Assembly: GCA_935421135.1 (NCBI GenBank)
Contig: OW285187.1
Span: 18,476,429-18,540,428, forward strand
DNA from: Bugulina stolonifera
Lineage: Eukaryota; Bryozoa; Gymnolaemata; Cheilostomatida; Bugulidae
DNA length: 64,000 nucleotides
Reading direction: 5' to 3'
Position numbers and translations under genes: made by a program. This document shows, piece by piece, positions 26,986-42,586 of the stretch. Position 1 is the first letter of the stretch; the number at the start of each line of letters is the position of its first letter. The notes under the pieces are model-generated. The model made no database searches and was not told where the DNA came from. It was given only the letters and a program-made list of their open reading frames with translations.

Positions 26986-29900
26986 TCAATGCATTCTATG
27001 CATAGAATAAACAGCATGTATATTGCGTATTCTATGTATTCTGCGCATTCTATGTATTCTATGCATTCGATGCATAGAATACATAGATTGCATTATATGC
27101 ATTCTATGTATGGAATACATAGATTGCATTCTATGCATTCTATACATAGAATGCATAGAGCGCATTCAATGCATTCTATGTACTTTAAGCATTCTTTTTA
27201 TTCTATGCATTCGATGCATAGAGTACATAGATTGCATTCTATGCATTCTATGTTTGGAATACATAGATTGCATTATATGCATAGAATACATTGAATACAT
27301 AGAATGCATAGACTGCATGCAATGCATTCTATGCATTCTATGTATTTTATGCATTCCATGTATTCAATGCATTCTATGCATAGAATACATAGAATGCATA
27401 GAGCGTATTCTATGTATTCTGTGCATTCTATGTATTCTATGCATTCGATGCATAGAATACATAGATTGCGTTCTATGCATTCTATGTATGGAATACATAG
27501 ATTGCATTATATGCATTCTATGCTTAGAATACATTGAATACATAGAATGCATAGAGCGTATTCAATGCTTCCTATGTACTCTATGCATTCTATTTATTCT
27601 ATGCAATCGATGCATAGATTACATAGATTGCATTCTATGCACTCTACGCATAAAATACATAGAATGCATAGATCCCATTCAATGCATTCTATGTACTCTA
27701 TGCATTCTATGTATTCTATGCAATCGATGCATAGAATACGTAGATTGCATTCTATGCACTCTATGCATAAAATACATAGAATGCATAGAGCCCATTCAAT
27801 GCATTCTATGTACTCTATGCATTCTATGTATTCTATGCAATCGATGCATAGAATACGTAGATTGCATTCTATGCACTCTATGCATAGAATACATAGAATG
27901 CATAGAGCCCATTCAATGCATTCTATGTACTCTATGCTTTCTATTTATTTTATGCAATCGATGCATAGAATACATAGATTGCATTCTATGCACTCTATGC
28001 ATAGAATACATATAATACATAGAATACATAGACTGCATGCAATGCATTCTATGCATTCTATGTATTCTATATATTCCGTGTATTCAATGCACTCTATGCA
28101 TAGAATACATAGAATGCATAGAGCGCATTCTATGTAATCTGTGCATTCTATGTATTCTATGCATTCACTGCATTGAATGTATTCTATGCATATAGTGCAT
28201 AGAACGCATAGAGCGCATTCTATGCATTCTATGTACTCTATTCATTCTATTTGTTCTATGCATTCGATGCATAGAATACATAGATTGCATTCTATGCTCT
28301 CTATGCATAAACTACATATAATACATAGATTGCATAGACTGCATGGAAGGCATTCTATGCATTCTATGTACTCTATGCATTCCATGCATTCAATGCATCC
28401 GATGCATAGAATACATAGATTGCATGATGTGTATTCCATGCATAGAATACATTGAATACATAGAATGCATAGACTGCTTGCAATGCATTCTATGCATTCC
28501 ATGTATTCTATGCATTCCATGTATTCAATGCATTCTATGCATAGAATACATACAATGCATAGAGCGCATTCGATGTAATCTGTGCATTCTATGTATTCTA
28601 TGCACTTTATGCATAGAACACATATAATACATAGAATGCATAGACTGCATAGAATGCATTCTATGCATTCTATGTATTCTATGCATTCCATCTATTCAAT
28701 GCGTTCTATGCATAGAATACACAGAATGCATAGAGCGTATTCTATGTATTCTGTGCATTCTATGTATCCTATGCATTCTATGTATTCAATGCACTCTATG
28801 CATTCCATGTATTTAATGCATTCTATGCATAGAATACACAGAATGCATAGAGCGTATTCTATGTATTCTGTGCATTTTGTGTATTCTATGCATTCGATAC
28901 ATAGAATACATAGATTGCATTCACTGCATTGAATGTATTCGATGCATATAGTGCATAGAACGCATAGAGCGCATTCTATGCATTCTATGTACTCTATGCA
29001 TTCTATGCATTCTATGTACTCTATGCATTCCATGTATTCAATGCATTCTATGCATAGAATACACAGAATGCATAGAGCGTATTCTATGTATTCTGTGCAT
29101 TTTGTGTATTCTATGCATTCGATGCATAGAATACATAGATTGCATTCTATGCATTCTATGTATTCTATAATGTAATCTATGTATTCAATACATAGATTGC
29201 ATTCTATGCATTCTATGTATGGAATACATAGATTGCATTATATGCATTCTATGCATAGAATACATTGAATACATAGAATGCATAGACTGCATGCAATGCA
29301 TTCTATGCATTCTATGTATTCTATGCATTCCATGAATTCATGCATTCTATGCATAGAATACATAGAATGCATAGAGCGCATTTGATGTAATCTGTGCATT
29401 CTATGTATTCTATGGACTTTATGCATAGAATACATATAATACATAGAATGCATAGACTGCATGGAATGAATTCTATGCATTCTATGTATTCTATGCATTC
29501 CATGTATTCAATGCATTCTATGCATAGAATACACAGAATGCATAAAGCGTATTCTATGTATTCTGTGCATCCTATGTATTCTATGCATTCGATGCATAGA
29601 ATACATAGATTGCATTCCATGCATTCTATGTATGGAATACATAGATTGCTTTATATGCATTCTATGCATAGAACACATTGTATACATAGAATGCATAGAC
29701 TGCATGCAATGCATTCCATGCATTCTATGTATTCCATGCATTCCATGTATTCAATGCATTCTATGCATAGAATACATAGATTGCATTCTATGCATAGAAT
29801 ACATAGATTGCGTTCTATGCACTCTATGCATAGAATGCATCGAATACATAGAATACATAGACTGCATGCAATGCATTCTATGCATTCTATGTATTCTATA

Positions 29901-30810
29901 TATTCCATGTATTCAATGCATTCTATGCATAGAATACATAGAATGCATAGAGCGCATTCTATGTAATCTGTGCATTCTATGTATTCTATGTATTATATGC
30001 ATTCTATGTATTCTATGCATTCTATGCATAGAATACATAGATTGCATTCTATGCACTCTATGCATAGAATACATAGAATGCATAGAGCCCATTCAATGCA
30101 TTCTATGTACTCTATGCATTCTATGTATTCTATATATTCCATGTATTCAATGCATTCTATGCATAGAATGCATAGAGCGCATTCTATGTAATCTGTGCAT
30201 TCTATGTATTCTATGCATTCGATACATAGAATACATAGATTGCATTCTATGTATAGAATACATTGAATACATAGAATGCATTTTCTGCATGGAATACATT
30301 CTATGCAATTTCTATGTATTCTATGTATTCTATGCATAGAATGCATAGAATACATGGAATATATAGAATGCATAGAATGCACAAAATGCATTGCATGCAG
30401 TCTATGTATTCTATGCATTCTATGTATTCAATGTATTCTATGCATAGAATACATAGATTGCATTCTATGCACTCTATGCATAGAATACATATAATACATA
30501 GAATGCATAGACTGCATGGAAGGCATTGTGCGCATTCTATGTATTCTATGCATAGAACGCATAGAATGCAAATTACGCATTCTCTGCAATCTATGCATAA
30601 AATACATAGAATACATAGATTGCATTCTATGCACTCTATGCATAGAATACATATAATACATAGAATACATAGAGTACATAGAATACACAGACTGCATGCA
30701 ATGCATTCTATGCATGCTATGTATTCTATGCATTCCATGTATTCAATGCATTCCATAGAATGCATGCAATGCATTCTATGCGTTCTATGTATTCTATATA
30801 TTCCATGTAT
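26986..30810. repeat. 3,825-bp tandem duplication, copy 2
   Basis: This is the direct tandem partner of 23,161-26,985, and the junction lies in the shared sequence TTCAATGCATTCTATGCATA. Beyond 30,810 the copies part: here GAATACACAGAATGC follows where copy 1 runs into GAATAAACAGC. Visible differences are single bases, for example CATGAATTCATG near 29,334 against CATGTATTCATG near 25,509. The left arm of inverted repeat IR1 is at its right end. Confidence 0.9.
27554..28021. repeat. 117-bp x 4 tandem block, second copy
   Basis: This is the 23,729 block at offset 3,825, with the same unit count and variants. Confidence 0.88.
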
Positions 30811-31592
30811 TCAATGCATTCTATGCATAGAATACACAGAATGCATAGAGCGTATTCTATGTATTCTGTGCATTCTATGTATTCTATGCATTCGATGCAT
30901 AGAATACATAGATTGCATTCTATGCATTCTATGTATGGAATACATAGATTGCATTATATGCATTCTATGCATAGAATACATTGAATACATAGAATGCATA
31001 GACTGCATGAAATGCATTCTATGCATTCTAAGCATTCTATGCATTTCATGTATTCAATGCATTCCATGCATAGAATACATAGAATGCGCACAATGCCTTC
31101 CATGCAGTCTATGCATTCTATGTATTATATGTATTCTATGCATAGAGTGCATAGAATGCAATCTATGTATTCTATGCATAGAATACATTGAATACATAGA
31201 ATGCATAGAATACATAGACTGCGTGCAATGCATTTTGTGCATTCTATGCATTCTATATATTCCATGTATTCTATGCATTCTATGCATAGAATACATAGAA
31301 ATTGCATAGAATGTATTCCATGCAGAAAATGCATTCTATGTATTCAATGTATTCTATACATAGAATGCAATCTATGTATTCTATGTATCGAATGCATAGA
31401 ATACATAGAATGCACAGATTACATAGAATGCGCTCTATGCATTCTATGTATTCTATGCATAGAATGCATTGAATACATGGAATATATAGAATACATAGAA
31501 TGCATAGAGTACATAGAATGCATTGAATAGGCTCTATGCATTCTATGTATTCTATGCATAGAGTGCATAGAATGCAATCTATGTATTCTATG
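30027..31592. repeat. Inverted repeat IR1 (527-bp arms, 512-bp spacer)
   Basis: Left arm 30,027-30,553 reads as the reverse complement of 31,066-31,592. Diagnostic words are GGCATTGTGCGCATTC against GAATGCGCACAATGCC, and GCAATTTCTATG against CATAGAAATTGC. Each arm has one extra 9-bp unit the other lacks, so lengths are equal. The spacer 30,554-31,065 contains ATGCAAAT (30,566). Confidence 0.9.
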
Positions 31593-33904
31593 TATGGAAT
31601 ACATAGATTGCATTATATGCATTCTATGCATAGAATACATTGAACACATAGAATGCATAGACTGCATGCAATGCATTCTATGCATTCTATGCATTCTATG
31701 CATTTCATGTATTCAATGCATTGCATGCATAGAATACATAGAATGCACCGAGCGCATTCTATGTAATCTGTGCATTCTATGTATTTTATGCATTCGATGA
31801 ATAAAATACATAGATTGCATTCTATGCATTCTATGTATGGAATACATAAAATGCATAGAGCGCATTCAATGCATTCTATGTACTCTATGCTGTCTATTTA
31901 TTTTATGCAATCGATGCATAGAATACCTAGATTGCATTCTATGCACTCTATGCATAGAATACATATAATACATAGAATACATAGACTGCATGCAATGCAT
32001 GGAATGCATTCTATGCATTCTATGTATTCTATGCATTCCATGTATTCAATGCATTCTATGCATAGAAAACACAGAATGCATAGAGCGTATTCTATGTAAT
32101 CTGTGCATTCTATGTATTCTATGCATTCGATACATAGAATACATAGATTGCATTCTATGTATAGAATACATTGAATACACCGAATGCATAGTTTGCATGG
32201 AATACATTCTATGCTTTCTATGTATTCTATGCATTCTATGTATTCAATGTACTCTATGTATTCACTGCATTGAATGTATTCGATGCATATAGTGCATAGA
32301 ACGCATAGAGCGCATTCTATGCAATCTATGTACTCTATGCATTCCATGTATTCAATGCATTCTATGCATAGAATACACAGAATGCATAGAGCGAATTCTA
32401 TGTATTCTGTGCATTGTATGTATTCTATGCATTCGATGCATAGAATACATAGATTGCATTCTATGCATTCTATACATAGAATGCATAGAGCGCATTCAAT
32501 GCATTCTATGTACTTTATGCATTCTTTGTACTCTATGCATTCGATGCATAGAGTACATAGATTGCATTCTATGCATTCTATGTATGGAATACATAGATTG
32601 CATTATATGCATAGAATACATTGAATACATAGAATGCATAGACTGCATGCAATGCATTCTATGCATTCTATGTATTCTATGCATAGAATACATAAAATGC
32701 ATTGAGCGCATTCTATGCAGTTTATGCATAGAATACATATAATACATAGAATGCATAGACTGCATGGAATGCATTCTATGCATTCTATGTATTCTATGCA
32801 TAAAATACACAGAATGTATAGAGCGTATTCTATGTATTCTGTGCATTCTATGTATTCTATGCACTTTATGCATGGAACACATATAATACATAGAATGCAT
32901 AGACTGCATGGAATGAATTCTATGCATTCTGTGCATTCTATGCATTCCATGTATTCAATGCATTCTATTCATAGAATACACAGAATGCATAGAGCGTATT
33001 CTATGTATTCTGTGCATTCTATGTATGCTATGCATTCGATACATAGAATACATAGATTGCATTCCATGTATAGAATACATTGAATACACAGAATGCATAG
33101 TTTGCATGGAATACATTCTATGCTTTCTATGTATTCTATGCATTCTATGTATTCAATGTCCTCTATGCATTCACTGCATTGAATGTATTCGATGCATATA
33201 GTGCATAGAACGCATAGAGCGCATTCTATGTACTCTATGCATTCTATGTACTCTATGCATTCCATGTATTCAATGCATTTTATGCATAGAATACACAGAA
33301 TGCATAGAGCGTATTCTATGTATTCTGTGCATTTTGTGTATTCTATGCATTCGATGCATAGAATACATAGATTGCATTCTATGCATTCTATGTATTCTAT
33401 GCAGTTTATGCATAGAATACATACAATACATAGAATGCATAGACTGCATGGAATGCATTCTATGCATTCTATGTATTCTATGCATAGAATACACAGAATG
33501 TATAGAGCGTATTCTATGTATTCTGTGCATTCTATGTATTCTATGCATTCGATGCATAGAATAAATGGAATGCATAGAGCACATAGAATGCATTGAATGC
33601 GCTCTATGCATTCTATGTATTCGATGTATTCTATGCATAGAATACATAGATTGCACTCTACGTACTCTATGCATAGAATACATAGAATGCACAGAGAGCA
33701 TTCTATGTAATCTGTGCATTCTATGTATTCTATGCATTCGCTACATAGAATACATAGATTGCATTCTATGTATAGAATACATTGAATACACAGAATGCAT
33801 AGTCTGCATGGAATACATTCTATGCTTTCTATGTATTCTATGCATTCTATGTATTCAATGTACTCTATGCATTCACTGCATTGAATGTATTCGATGCATA
33901 TAGT

Positions 33905-34138
33905 GCATATAATGCATAGAGTGCATTCTATGCATAGAGAGCATTCCATGTATTATACGCATTACATATGCATATGTATTCTACGCATAGAATACATAGA
34001 ATAGATAGAATGCACAGAATGCTTTCTATGCATTTTTTGTATTCTATGTATTTTATGCATGGAATACATATGCATATGTAATGCGTATAATACATGGAAT
34101 GCTCTCTCTGCATAGAATGCACTCTAGGCATTATATGC
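33905..34138. repeat. Palindrome P2 (copy of P1)
   Basis: This is the copy of P1 at offset 13,608, with core arms at 33,941-33,981 and 34,062-34,102. The flanks are the same as at P1: a TATAGT left edge and GATTCAATCC right edge. Confidence 0.9.
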
Positions 34139-35626
34139 ATAGGATTCAATCCATGCATTGAATACATAGAATGCATAGTTTGCATAGAGCGCATTCAATG
34201 CATTCTATGTGCTCTATGCATTCCATTTATTCTATGCAATCGATGCATAGAATACATAGAGTGCATTCTATGCACTCTATGCATAGAATACATAGAATAC
34301 ATATAATACATAGAATACATAGACTGCATGCATTGCATTCTATGCATTCTATGTATTCTATATATTCCAAGTATTCTATGCATAGAATACATAGAATGCA
34401 TAGAGCGCATTCTATGTCATCTGTGCATTCTATGTATTCTATGCATTCGATACATACAATGTAGAATACATAGATTGCATTCTATGCACTCTATGCATAG
34501 AATACATCGAATGCATAGAGCCCATTCAATGCATTCTATGTACTCTATGCATTCTATGTATTCTATATATTCCATGTATTCAATGCATTCTATGCATAGA
34601 ATACATAGAATGCATAGAGCGCATTCTATGTAACCTGTGCATTCTATGTACATGTACTCTATGCATTCGATACATAGAATACATAGATTGCACAGACTGC
34701 ATAGAATGCATTCTATGCATTCTATGTATTCAATGTACTCTATGCATAGAATACACAGAATGCACAGAGCGTATTCTATGTAATCTGTGCATTCTATGTA
34801 TTCTATGCATCCGATACATTGAATACATAGACTGCATTCTATGTATAGGATACATTGAATACATAGACTGCATTCTATGTATAGGATACATTGAATACAT
34901 AGAATGCATAGTCTGCATGGAATACATTCTATGCTTTCTATGTATTCTATGCATTCTATCTATTGAATGTACTCTATGCATTCACTGCATTGAATGTATT
35001 CGATGCATATAGTGCATAGAACGCATAGAGCGCATTCTATGCATTCTGTGTACTCTATGCATTCCATGTATTAAATGCATTCTATGCATAGAATACACAG
35101 AATGCATAGAGCGTATTCTTTGTATTCTGTGCATTTTATGTATTCAATGCATTCGATGCATAGAATACGTAGATTGCATTCTATGTATTCTATAATGCAA
35201 TCAATGTATTCAATACATAGATTGCATTCTATGCATTCTATGTATGGAATACATAGATTGCATTATATGCATTCTATGCATGGAATACATAGAATGCATA
35301 GACTGCATGCAATGCATTCTATGCATTCTATGTATTCTATGCATTCCATGTATGCAATGCATTCTATGCATAGAATACATAGAATGCATAGAGCGCATTC
35401 GATGTAATCTGTGCATTCTATGTATTCTATGGACTTTATGCATAGAATACATATAATACATAGAATGCATAGACTGCATGGAATGCATTCTATGCATTCT
35501 ATGTATTCTATGCATTCCATGTATTCAATGCATTCTCTACATAGAATACATAGAATGCATAGAGCGCATTCTATTTAATCTGTGCATTCTATGTATTCTA
35601 TGCATTCGATACATAGAATGCATTAT

Positions 35627-35668
35627 ATGCATGCATGCATGTATGCATGCATGCATGCATGCATGCAT
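35627..35668. repeat. (ATGC)n tract, 42 bp
   Basis: This is the 42-bp allele of the tract, inside copy a of the 5,639-bp pair. Confidence 0.95.
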
Positions 35669-36479
35669 TATATGCATAGAATACATAGAATGCATAGAGC
35701 GCATTCAATGCATTCGATGTACTCGATGCATTCTATGTATTCTATGCATTTTATGCATAGAATACATAGAATGCATAGAGCGCATTCTATGTAATCTGTG
35801 CATTCTATGTATTCTATGCACTTTAAGCATAGAATACACATAATACATAGAATGCATAGACTGCATGGATTGCATTCTATGCATTCTATGTATTCTATGC
35901 ATTCCATGTGTTCAATGCATTCTATGCATAGAATAAACAGCATGTATATAGCGTATTCTATGTATTCTGCGCATTCTATGTATTCTATGCATTCGATGCA
36001 TAGAATACATAGATTGCATTATATGCATTCTATGTATGGAATACATAGATTGCATTCTATGCATTCTATACATAGAATGCATAGAGCGCATTCAATGCAT
36101 TCTATGTACTTTAAGCATTCTTTTTATTCTATGCATTCGATGCATAGAGTACATAGATTGCATTCTATGCATTCTATGTTTGGAATACATAGATTGCATT
36201 ATATGCATAGAATACATTGAATACATAGAATGCATAGACTGCATGCAATGCATTCTATGCATTCTATGTATTCTATGCATTCCATGTATTCAATGCATTC
36301 TATGCATAGAATACATAGAATGCATAGAGCGTATTCTATGTATTCTGTGCATTCTATGTATTCTATGCATTCGATGCATAGAATACATAGATTGCGTTCT
36401 ATGCATTCTATGTATGGAATACATAGATTGCATTATATGCATTCTATGCTTAGAATACATTGAATACATAGAATGCATA

Positions 36480-36947
36480 GAGCGTATTCAATGCTTCCTA
36501 TGTACTCTATGCATTCTATTTATTCTATGCAATCGATGCATAGATTACATAGATTGCATTCTATGCACTCTACGCATAAAATACATAGAATGCATAGATC
36601 CCATTCAATGCATTCTATGTACTCTATGCATTCTATGTATTCTATGCAATCGATGCATAGAATACGTAGATTGCATTCTATGCACTCTATGCATAAAATA
36701 CATAGAATGCATAGAGCCCATTCAATGCATTCTATGTACTCTATGCATTCTATGTATTCTATGCAATCGATGCAGAGAATACGTAGATTGCATTCTATGC
36801 ACTCTATGCATAGAATACATAGAATGCATAGAGCCCATTCAATGCATTCTATGTACTCTATGCTTTCTATTTATTTTATGCAATCGATGCATAGAATACA
36901 TAGATTGCATTCTATGCACTCTATGCATAGAATACATATAATACATA
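36480..36947. repeat. 117-bp x 4 tandem block, third copy
   Basis: This is the 23,729 block at offset 12,751, distinguished by GATGCAGAGAATACG in the third unit. Confidence 0.88.
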
Positions 36948-37952
36948 GAATACATAGACTGCATGCAATGCATTCTATGCATTCTATGTATTCTATATAT
37001 TCCGTGTATTCAATGCACTCTATGCATAGAATACATAGAATGCATAGAGCGCATTCTATGTAATCTGTGCATTCTATGTATTCTATGCATTCACTGCATT
37101 GAATGTATTCTATGCATATAGTGCATAGAACGCATAGAGCGCATTCTATGCATTCTATGTACTCTATTCATTCTATTTGTTCTATGCATTCGATGCATAG
37201 AATACATAGATTGCATTCTATGCTCTCTATGCATAAACTACATATAATACATAGATTGCATAGACTGCATGGAAGGCATTCTATGCATTCTATGTACTCT
37301 ATGCATTCCATGCATTCAATGCATCCGATGCATAGAATACATAGATTGCATGATGTGTATTCCATGCATAGAATACATTGAATACATAGAATGCATAGAC
37401 TGCTTGCAATGCATTCTATGCATTCCATGTATTCTATGCATTCCATGTATTCAATGCATTCTATGCATAGAATACATACAATGCATAGAGCGCATTCGAT
37501 GTAATCTGTGCATTCTATGTATTCTATGCACTTTATGCATAGAACACATATAATACATAGAATGCATAGACTGCATAGAATGCATTCTATGCATTCTATG
37601 TATTCTATGCATTCCATCTATTCAATGCATTCTATGCATAGAATACACAGAATACATAGAGCGTATTCTATGTATTCTGTGCATTCTATGTATCCTATGC
37701 ATTCTATGTATTCAATGCACTCTATGCATTCCATGTATTTAATGCATTCTATGCATAGAATACACAGAATGCATAGAGCGTATTCTATGTATTCTGTGCA
37801 TTTTGTGTATTCTATGCATTCGATACATAGAATACATAGATTGCATTCACTGCATTGAATGTATTCGATGCATATAGTGCATAGAACGCATAGAGCGCAT
37901 TCTATGCATTCTATGTACTCTATGCATTCTATGCATTCTATGTACTCTATGC

Positions 37953-38160
37953 ATTCTTTGTACTCTATGCATTCGATGCATAGAGTACATAGATTGCATT
38001 CTATGCATTCTATGTATGGAATACATAGATTGCATTATATGCATAGAATACATTGAATACATAGAATGCATAGACTGCATGCAATGCATTCTATGCATTC
38101 TATGTATTCTATGCATAGAATGCATAGAGCGCATTCAATGCATTCTATGTACTTTATGCA
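37953..38160. repeat. 207-bp local duplication at the junction of the 5.6-kb pair
   Basis: The ATTCTTTGTACTCTATGC landmark at 32,521 occurs at both 37,953 and 38,160, 207 bp (23 x 9) apart. The junction between the two 5.6-kb copies was therefore remodelled by an extra partial duplication. Confidence 0.8.
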
Positions 38161-39543
38161 TTCTTTGTACTCTATGCATTCGATGCATAGAGTACATAGA
38201 TTGCATTCTATGCATTCTATGTATGGAATACATAGATTGCATTATATGCATAGAATACATTGAATACATAGAATGCATAGACTGCATGCAATGCATTCTA
38301 TGCATTCTATGTATTCTATGCATAGAATACATAAAATGCATTGAGCGCATTCTATGCAGTTTATGCATAGAATACATATAATACATAGAATGCATAGACT
38401 GCATGGAATGCATTCTATGCATTCTATGTATTCTATGCATAAAATACACAGAATGTATAGAGCGTATTCTATGTATTCTGTGCATTCTATGTATTCTATG
38501 CACTTTATGCATGGAACACATATAATACATAGAATGCATAGACTGCATGGAATGAATTCTATGCATTCTGTGCATTCTATGCATTCCATGTATTCAATGC
38601 ATTCTATTCATAGAATACACAGAATGCATAGAGCGTATTCTATGTATTCTGTGCATTCTATGTATGCTATGCATTCGATACATAGAATACATAGATTGCA
38701 TTCCATGTATAGAATACATTGAATACACAGAATGCATAGTTTGCATGGAATACATTCTATGCTTTCTATGTATTCTATGCATTCTATGTATTCAATGTCC
38801 TCTATGCATTCACTGCATTGAATGTATTCGATGCATATAGTGCATAGAACGCATAGAGCGCATTCTATGTACTCTATGCATTCTATGTACTCTATGCATT
38901 CCATGTATTCAATGCATTTTATGCATAGAATACACAGAATGCATAGAGCGTATTCTATGTATTCTGTGCATTTTGTGTATTCTATGCATTCGATGCATAG
39001 AATACATAGATTGCATTCTATGCATTCTATGTATTCTATGCAGTTTATGCATAGAATACATACAATACATAGAATGCATAGACTGCATGGAATGCATTCT
39101 ATGCATTCTATGTATTCTATGCATAGAATACACAGAATGTATAGAGCGTATTCTATGTATTCTGTGCATTCTATGTATTCTATGCATTCGATGCATAGAA
39201 TAAATGGAATGCATAGAGCACATAGAATGCATTGAATGCGCTCTATGCATTCTATGTATTCGATGTATTCTATGCATAGAATACATAGATTGCACTCTAC
39301 GTACTCTATGCATAGAATACATAGAATGCACAGAGAGCATTCTATGTAATCTGTGCATTCTATGTATTCTATGCATTCGCTACATAGAATACATAGATTG
39401 CATTCTATGTATAGAATACATTGAATACACAGAATGCATAGTCTGCATGGAATACATTCTATGCTTTCTATGTATTCTATGCATTCTATGTATTCAATGT
39501 ACTCTATGCATTCACTGCATTGAATGTATTCGATGCATATAGT

Positions 39544-39777
39544 GCATATAATGCATAGAGTGCATTCTATGCATAGAGAGCATTCCATGTATTATACGCA
39601 TTACATATGCATATGTATTCTACGCATAGAATACATAGAATAGATAGAATGCACAGAATGCTTTCTATGCATTTTTTGTATTCTATGTATTTTATGCATG
39701 GAATACATATGCATATGTAATGCGTATAATACATGGAATGCTCTCTCTGCATAGAATGCACTCTAGGCATTATATGC
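39544..39777. repeat. Palindrome P3 (copy of P1)
   Basis: This is the copy of P2 at offset 5,639, made with the tandem duplication. Core arms are at 39,580-39,620 and 39,701-39,741. Confidence 0.9.
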
Positions 39778-41265
39778 ATAGGATTCAATCCATGCATTGA
39801 ATACATAGAATGCATAGTTTGCATAGAGCGCATTCAATGCATTCTATGTGCTCTATGCATTCCATTTATTCTATGCAATCGATGCATAGAATACATAGAG
39901 TGCATTCTATGCACTCTATGCATAGAATACATAGAATACATATAATACATAGAATACATAGACTGCATGCATTGCATTCTATGCATTCTATGTATTCTAT
40001 ATATTCCAAGTATTCTATGCATAGAATACATAGAATGCATAGAGCGCATTCTATGTCATCTGTGCATTCTATGTATTCTATGCATTCGATACATACAATG
40101 TAGAATACATAGATTGCATTCTATGCACTCTATGCATAGAATACATCGAATGCATAGAGCCCATTCAATGCATTCTATGTACTCTATGCATTCTATGTAT
40201 TCTATATATTCCATGTATTCAATGCATTCTATGCATAGAATACATAGAATGCATAGAGCGCATTCTATGTAACCTGTGCATTCTATGTACATGTACTCTA
40301 TGCATTCGATACATAGAATACATAGATTGCACAGACTGCATAGAATGCATTCTATGCATTCTATGTATTCAATGTACTCTATGCATAGAATACACAGAAT
40401 GCACAGAGCGTATTCTATGTAATCTGTGCATTCTATGTATTCTATGCATCCGATACATTGAATACATAGACTGCATTCTATGTATAGGATACATTGAATA
40501 CATAGACTGCATTCTATGTATAGGATACATTGAATACATAGAATGCATAGTCTGCATGGAATACATTCTATGCTTTCTATGTATTCTATGCATTCTATCT
40601 ATTGAATGTACTCTATGCATTCACTGCATTGAATGTATTCGATGCATATAGTGCATAGAACGCATAGAGCGCATTCTATGCATTCTGTGTACTCTATGCA
40701 TTCCATGTATTAAATGCATTCTATGCATAGAATACACAGAATGCATAGAGCGTATTCTTTGTATTCTGTGCATTTTATGTATTCAATGCATTCGATGCAT
40801 AGAATACGTAGATTGCATTCTATGTATTCTATAATGCAATCAATGTATTCAATACATAGATTGCATTCTATGCATTCTATGTATGGAATACATAGATTGC
40901 ATTATATGCATTCTATGCATGGAATACATAGAATGCATAGACTGCATGCAATGCATTCTATGCATTCTATGTATTCTATGCATTCCATGTATGCAATGCA
41001 TTCTATGCATAGAATACATAGAATGCATAGAGCGCATTCGATGTAATCTGTGCATTCTATGTATTCTATGGACTTTATGCATAGAATACATATAATACAT
41101 AGAATGCATAGACTGCATGGAATGCATTCTATGCATTCTATGTATTCTATGCATTCCATGTATTCAATGCATTCTCTACATAGAATACATAGAATGCATA
41201 GAGCGCATTCTATTTAATCTGTGCATTCTATGTATTCTATGCATTCGATACATAGAATGCATTAT

Positions 41266-41307
41266 ATGCATGCATGCATGTATGCATGCATGCATGCATG
41301 CATGCAT
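41266..41307. repeat. (ATGC)n tract, 42 bp
   Basis: This is the 42-bp allele of the tract, inside copy b of the 5,639-bp pair. Confidence 0.95.
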
Positions 41308-42118
41308 TATATGCATAGAATACATAGAATGCATAGAGCGCATTCAATGCATTCGATGTACTCGATGCATTCTATGTATTCTATGCATTTTATGCATAGA
41401 ATACATAGAATGCATAGAGCGCATTCTATGTAATCTGTGCATTCTATGTATTCTATGCACTTTAAGCATAGAATACACATAATACATAGAATGCATAGAC
41501 TGCATGGATTGCATTCTATGCATTCTATGTATTCTATGCATTCCATGTGTTCAATGCATTCTATGCATAGAATAAACAGCATGTATATAGCGTATTCTAT
41601 GTATTCTGCGCATTCTATGTATTCTATGCATTCGATGCATAGAATACATAGATTGCATTATATGCATTCTATGTATGGAATACATAGATTGCATTCTATG
41701 CATTCTATACATAGAATGCATAGAGCGCATTCAATGCATTCTATGTACTTTAAGCATTCTTTTTATTCTATGCATTCGATGCATAGAGTACATAGATTGC
41801 ATTCTATGCATTCTATGTTTGGAATACATAGATTGCATTATATGCATAGAATACATTGAATACATAGAATGCATAGACTGCATGCAATGCATTCTATGCA
41901 TTCTATGTATTCTATGCATTCCATGTATTCAATGCATTCTATGCATAGAATACATAGAATGCATAGAGCGTATTCTATGTATTCTGTGCATTCTATGTAT
42001 TCTATGCATTCGATGCATAGAATACATAGATTGCGTTCTATGCATTCTATGTATGGAATACATAGATTGCATTATATGCATTCTATGCTTAGAATACATT
42101 GAATACATAGAATGCATA

Positions 42119-42586
42119 GAGCGTATTCAATGCTTCCTATGTACTCTATGCATTCTATTTATTCTATGCAATCGATGCATAGATTACATAGATTGCATTC
42201 TATGCACTCTACGCATAAAATACATAGAATGCATAGATCCCATTCAATGCATTCTATGTACTCTATGCATTCTATGTATTCTATGCAATCGATGCATAGA
42301 ATACGTAGATTGCATTCTATGCACTCTATGCATAAAATACATAGAATGCATAGAGCCCATTCAATGCATTCTATGTACTCTATGCATTCTATGTATTCTA
42401 TGCAATCGATGCAGAGAATACGTAGATTGCATTCTATGCACTCTATGCATAGAATACATAGAATGCATAGAGCCCATTCAATGCATTCTATGTACTCTAT
42501 GCTTTCTATTTATTTTATGCAATCGATGCATAGAATACATAGATTGCATTCTATGCACTCTATGCATAGAATACATATAATACATA
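42119..42586. repeat. 117-bp x 4 tandem block, fourth copy
   Basis: This is the 36,480 block at offset 5,639, sharing its GCAGAGAATACG variant. Confidence 0.88.

Larger units (their letters stand above)
32476..37946. repeat. 5,639-bp tandem duplication, copy a
   Basis: Landmarks such as palindrome P2 (33,905), the (ATGC)n tract (35,627) and the 117-bp block (36,480) all recur 5,639 bp downstream. The period is 626 x 9 + 5, so the copies are out of step with the 9-bp phase. The exchange therefore used longer homology and not the 9-bp unit alone. Its right part (from about 35,912) is a relative of the 3,825-bp unit. Confidence 0.88.
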
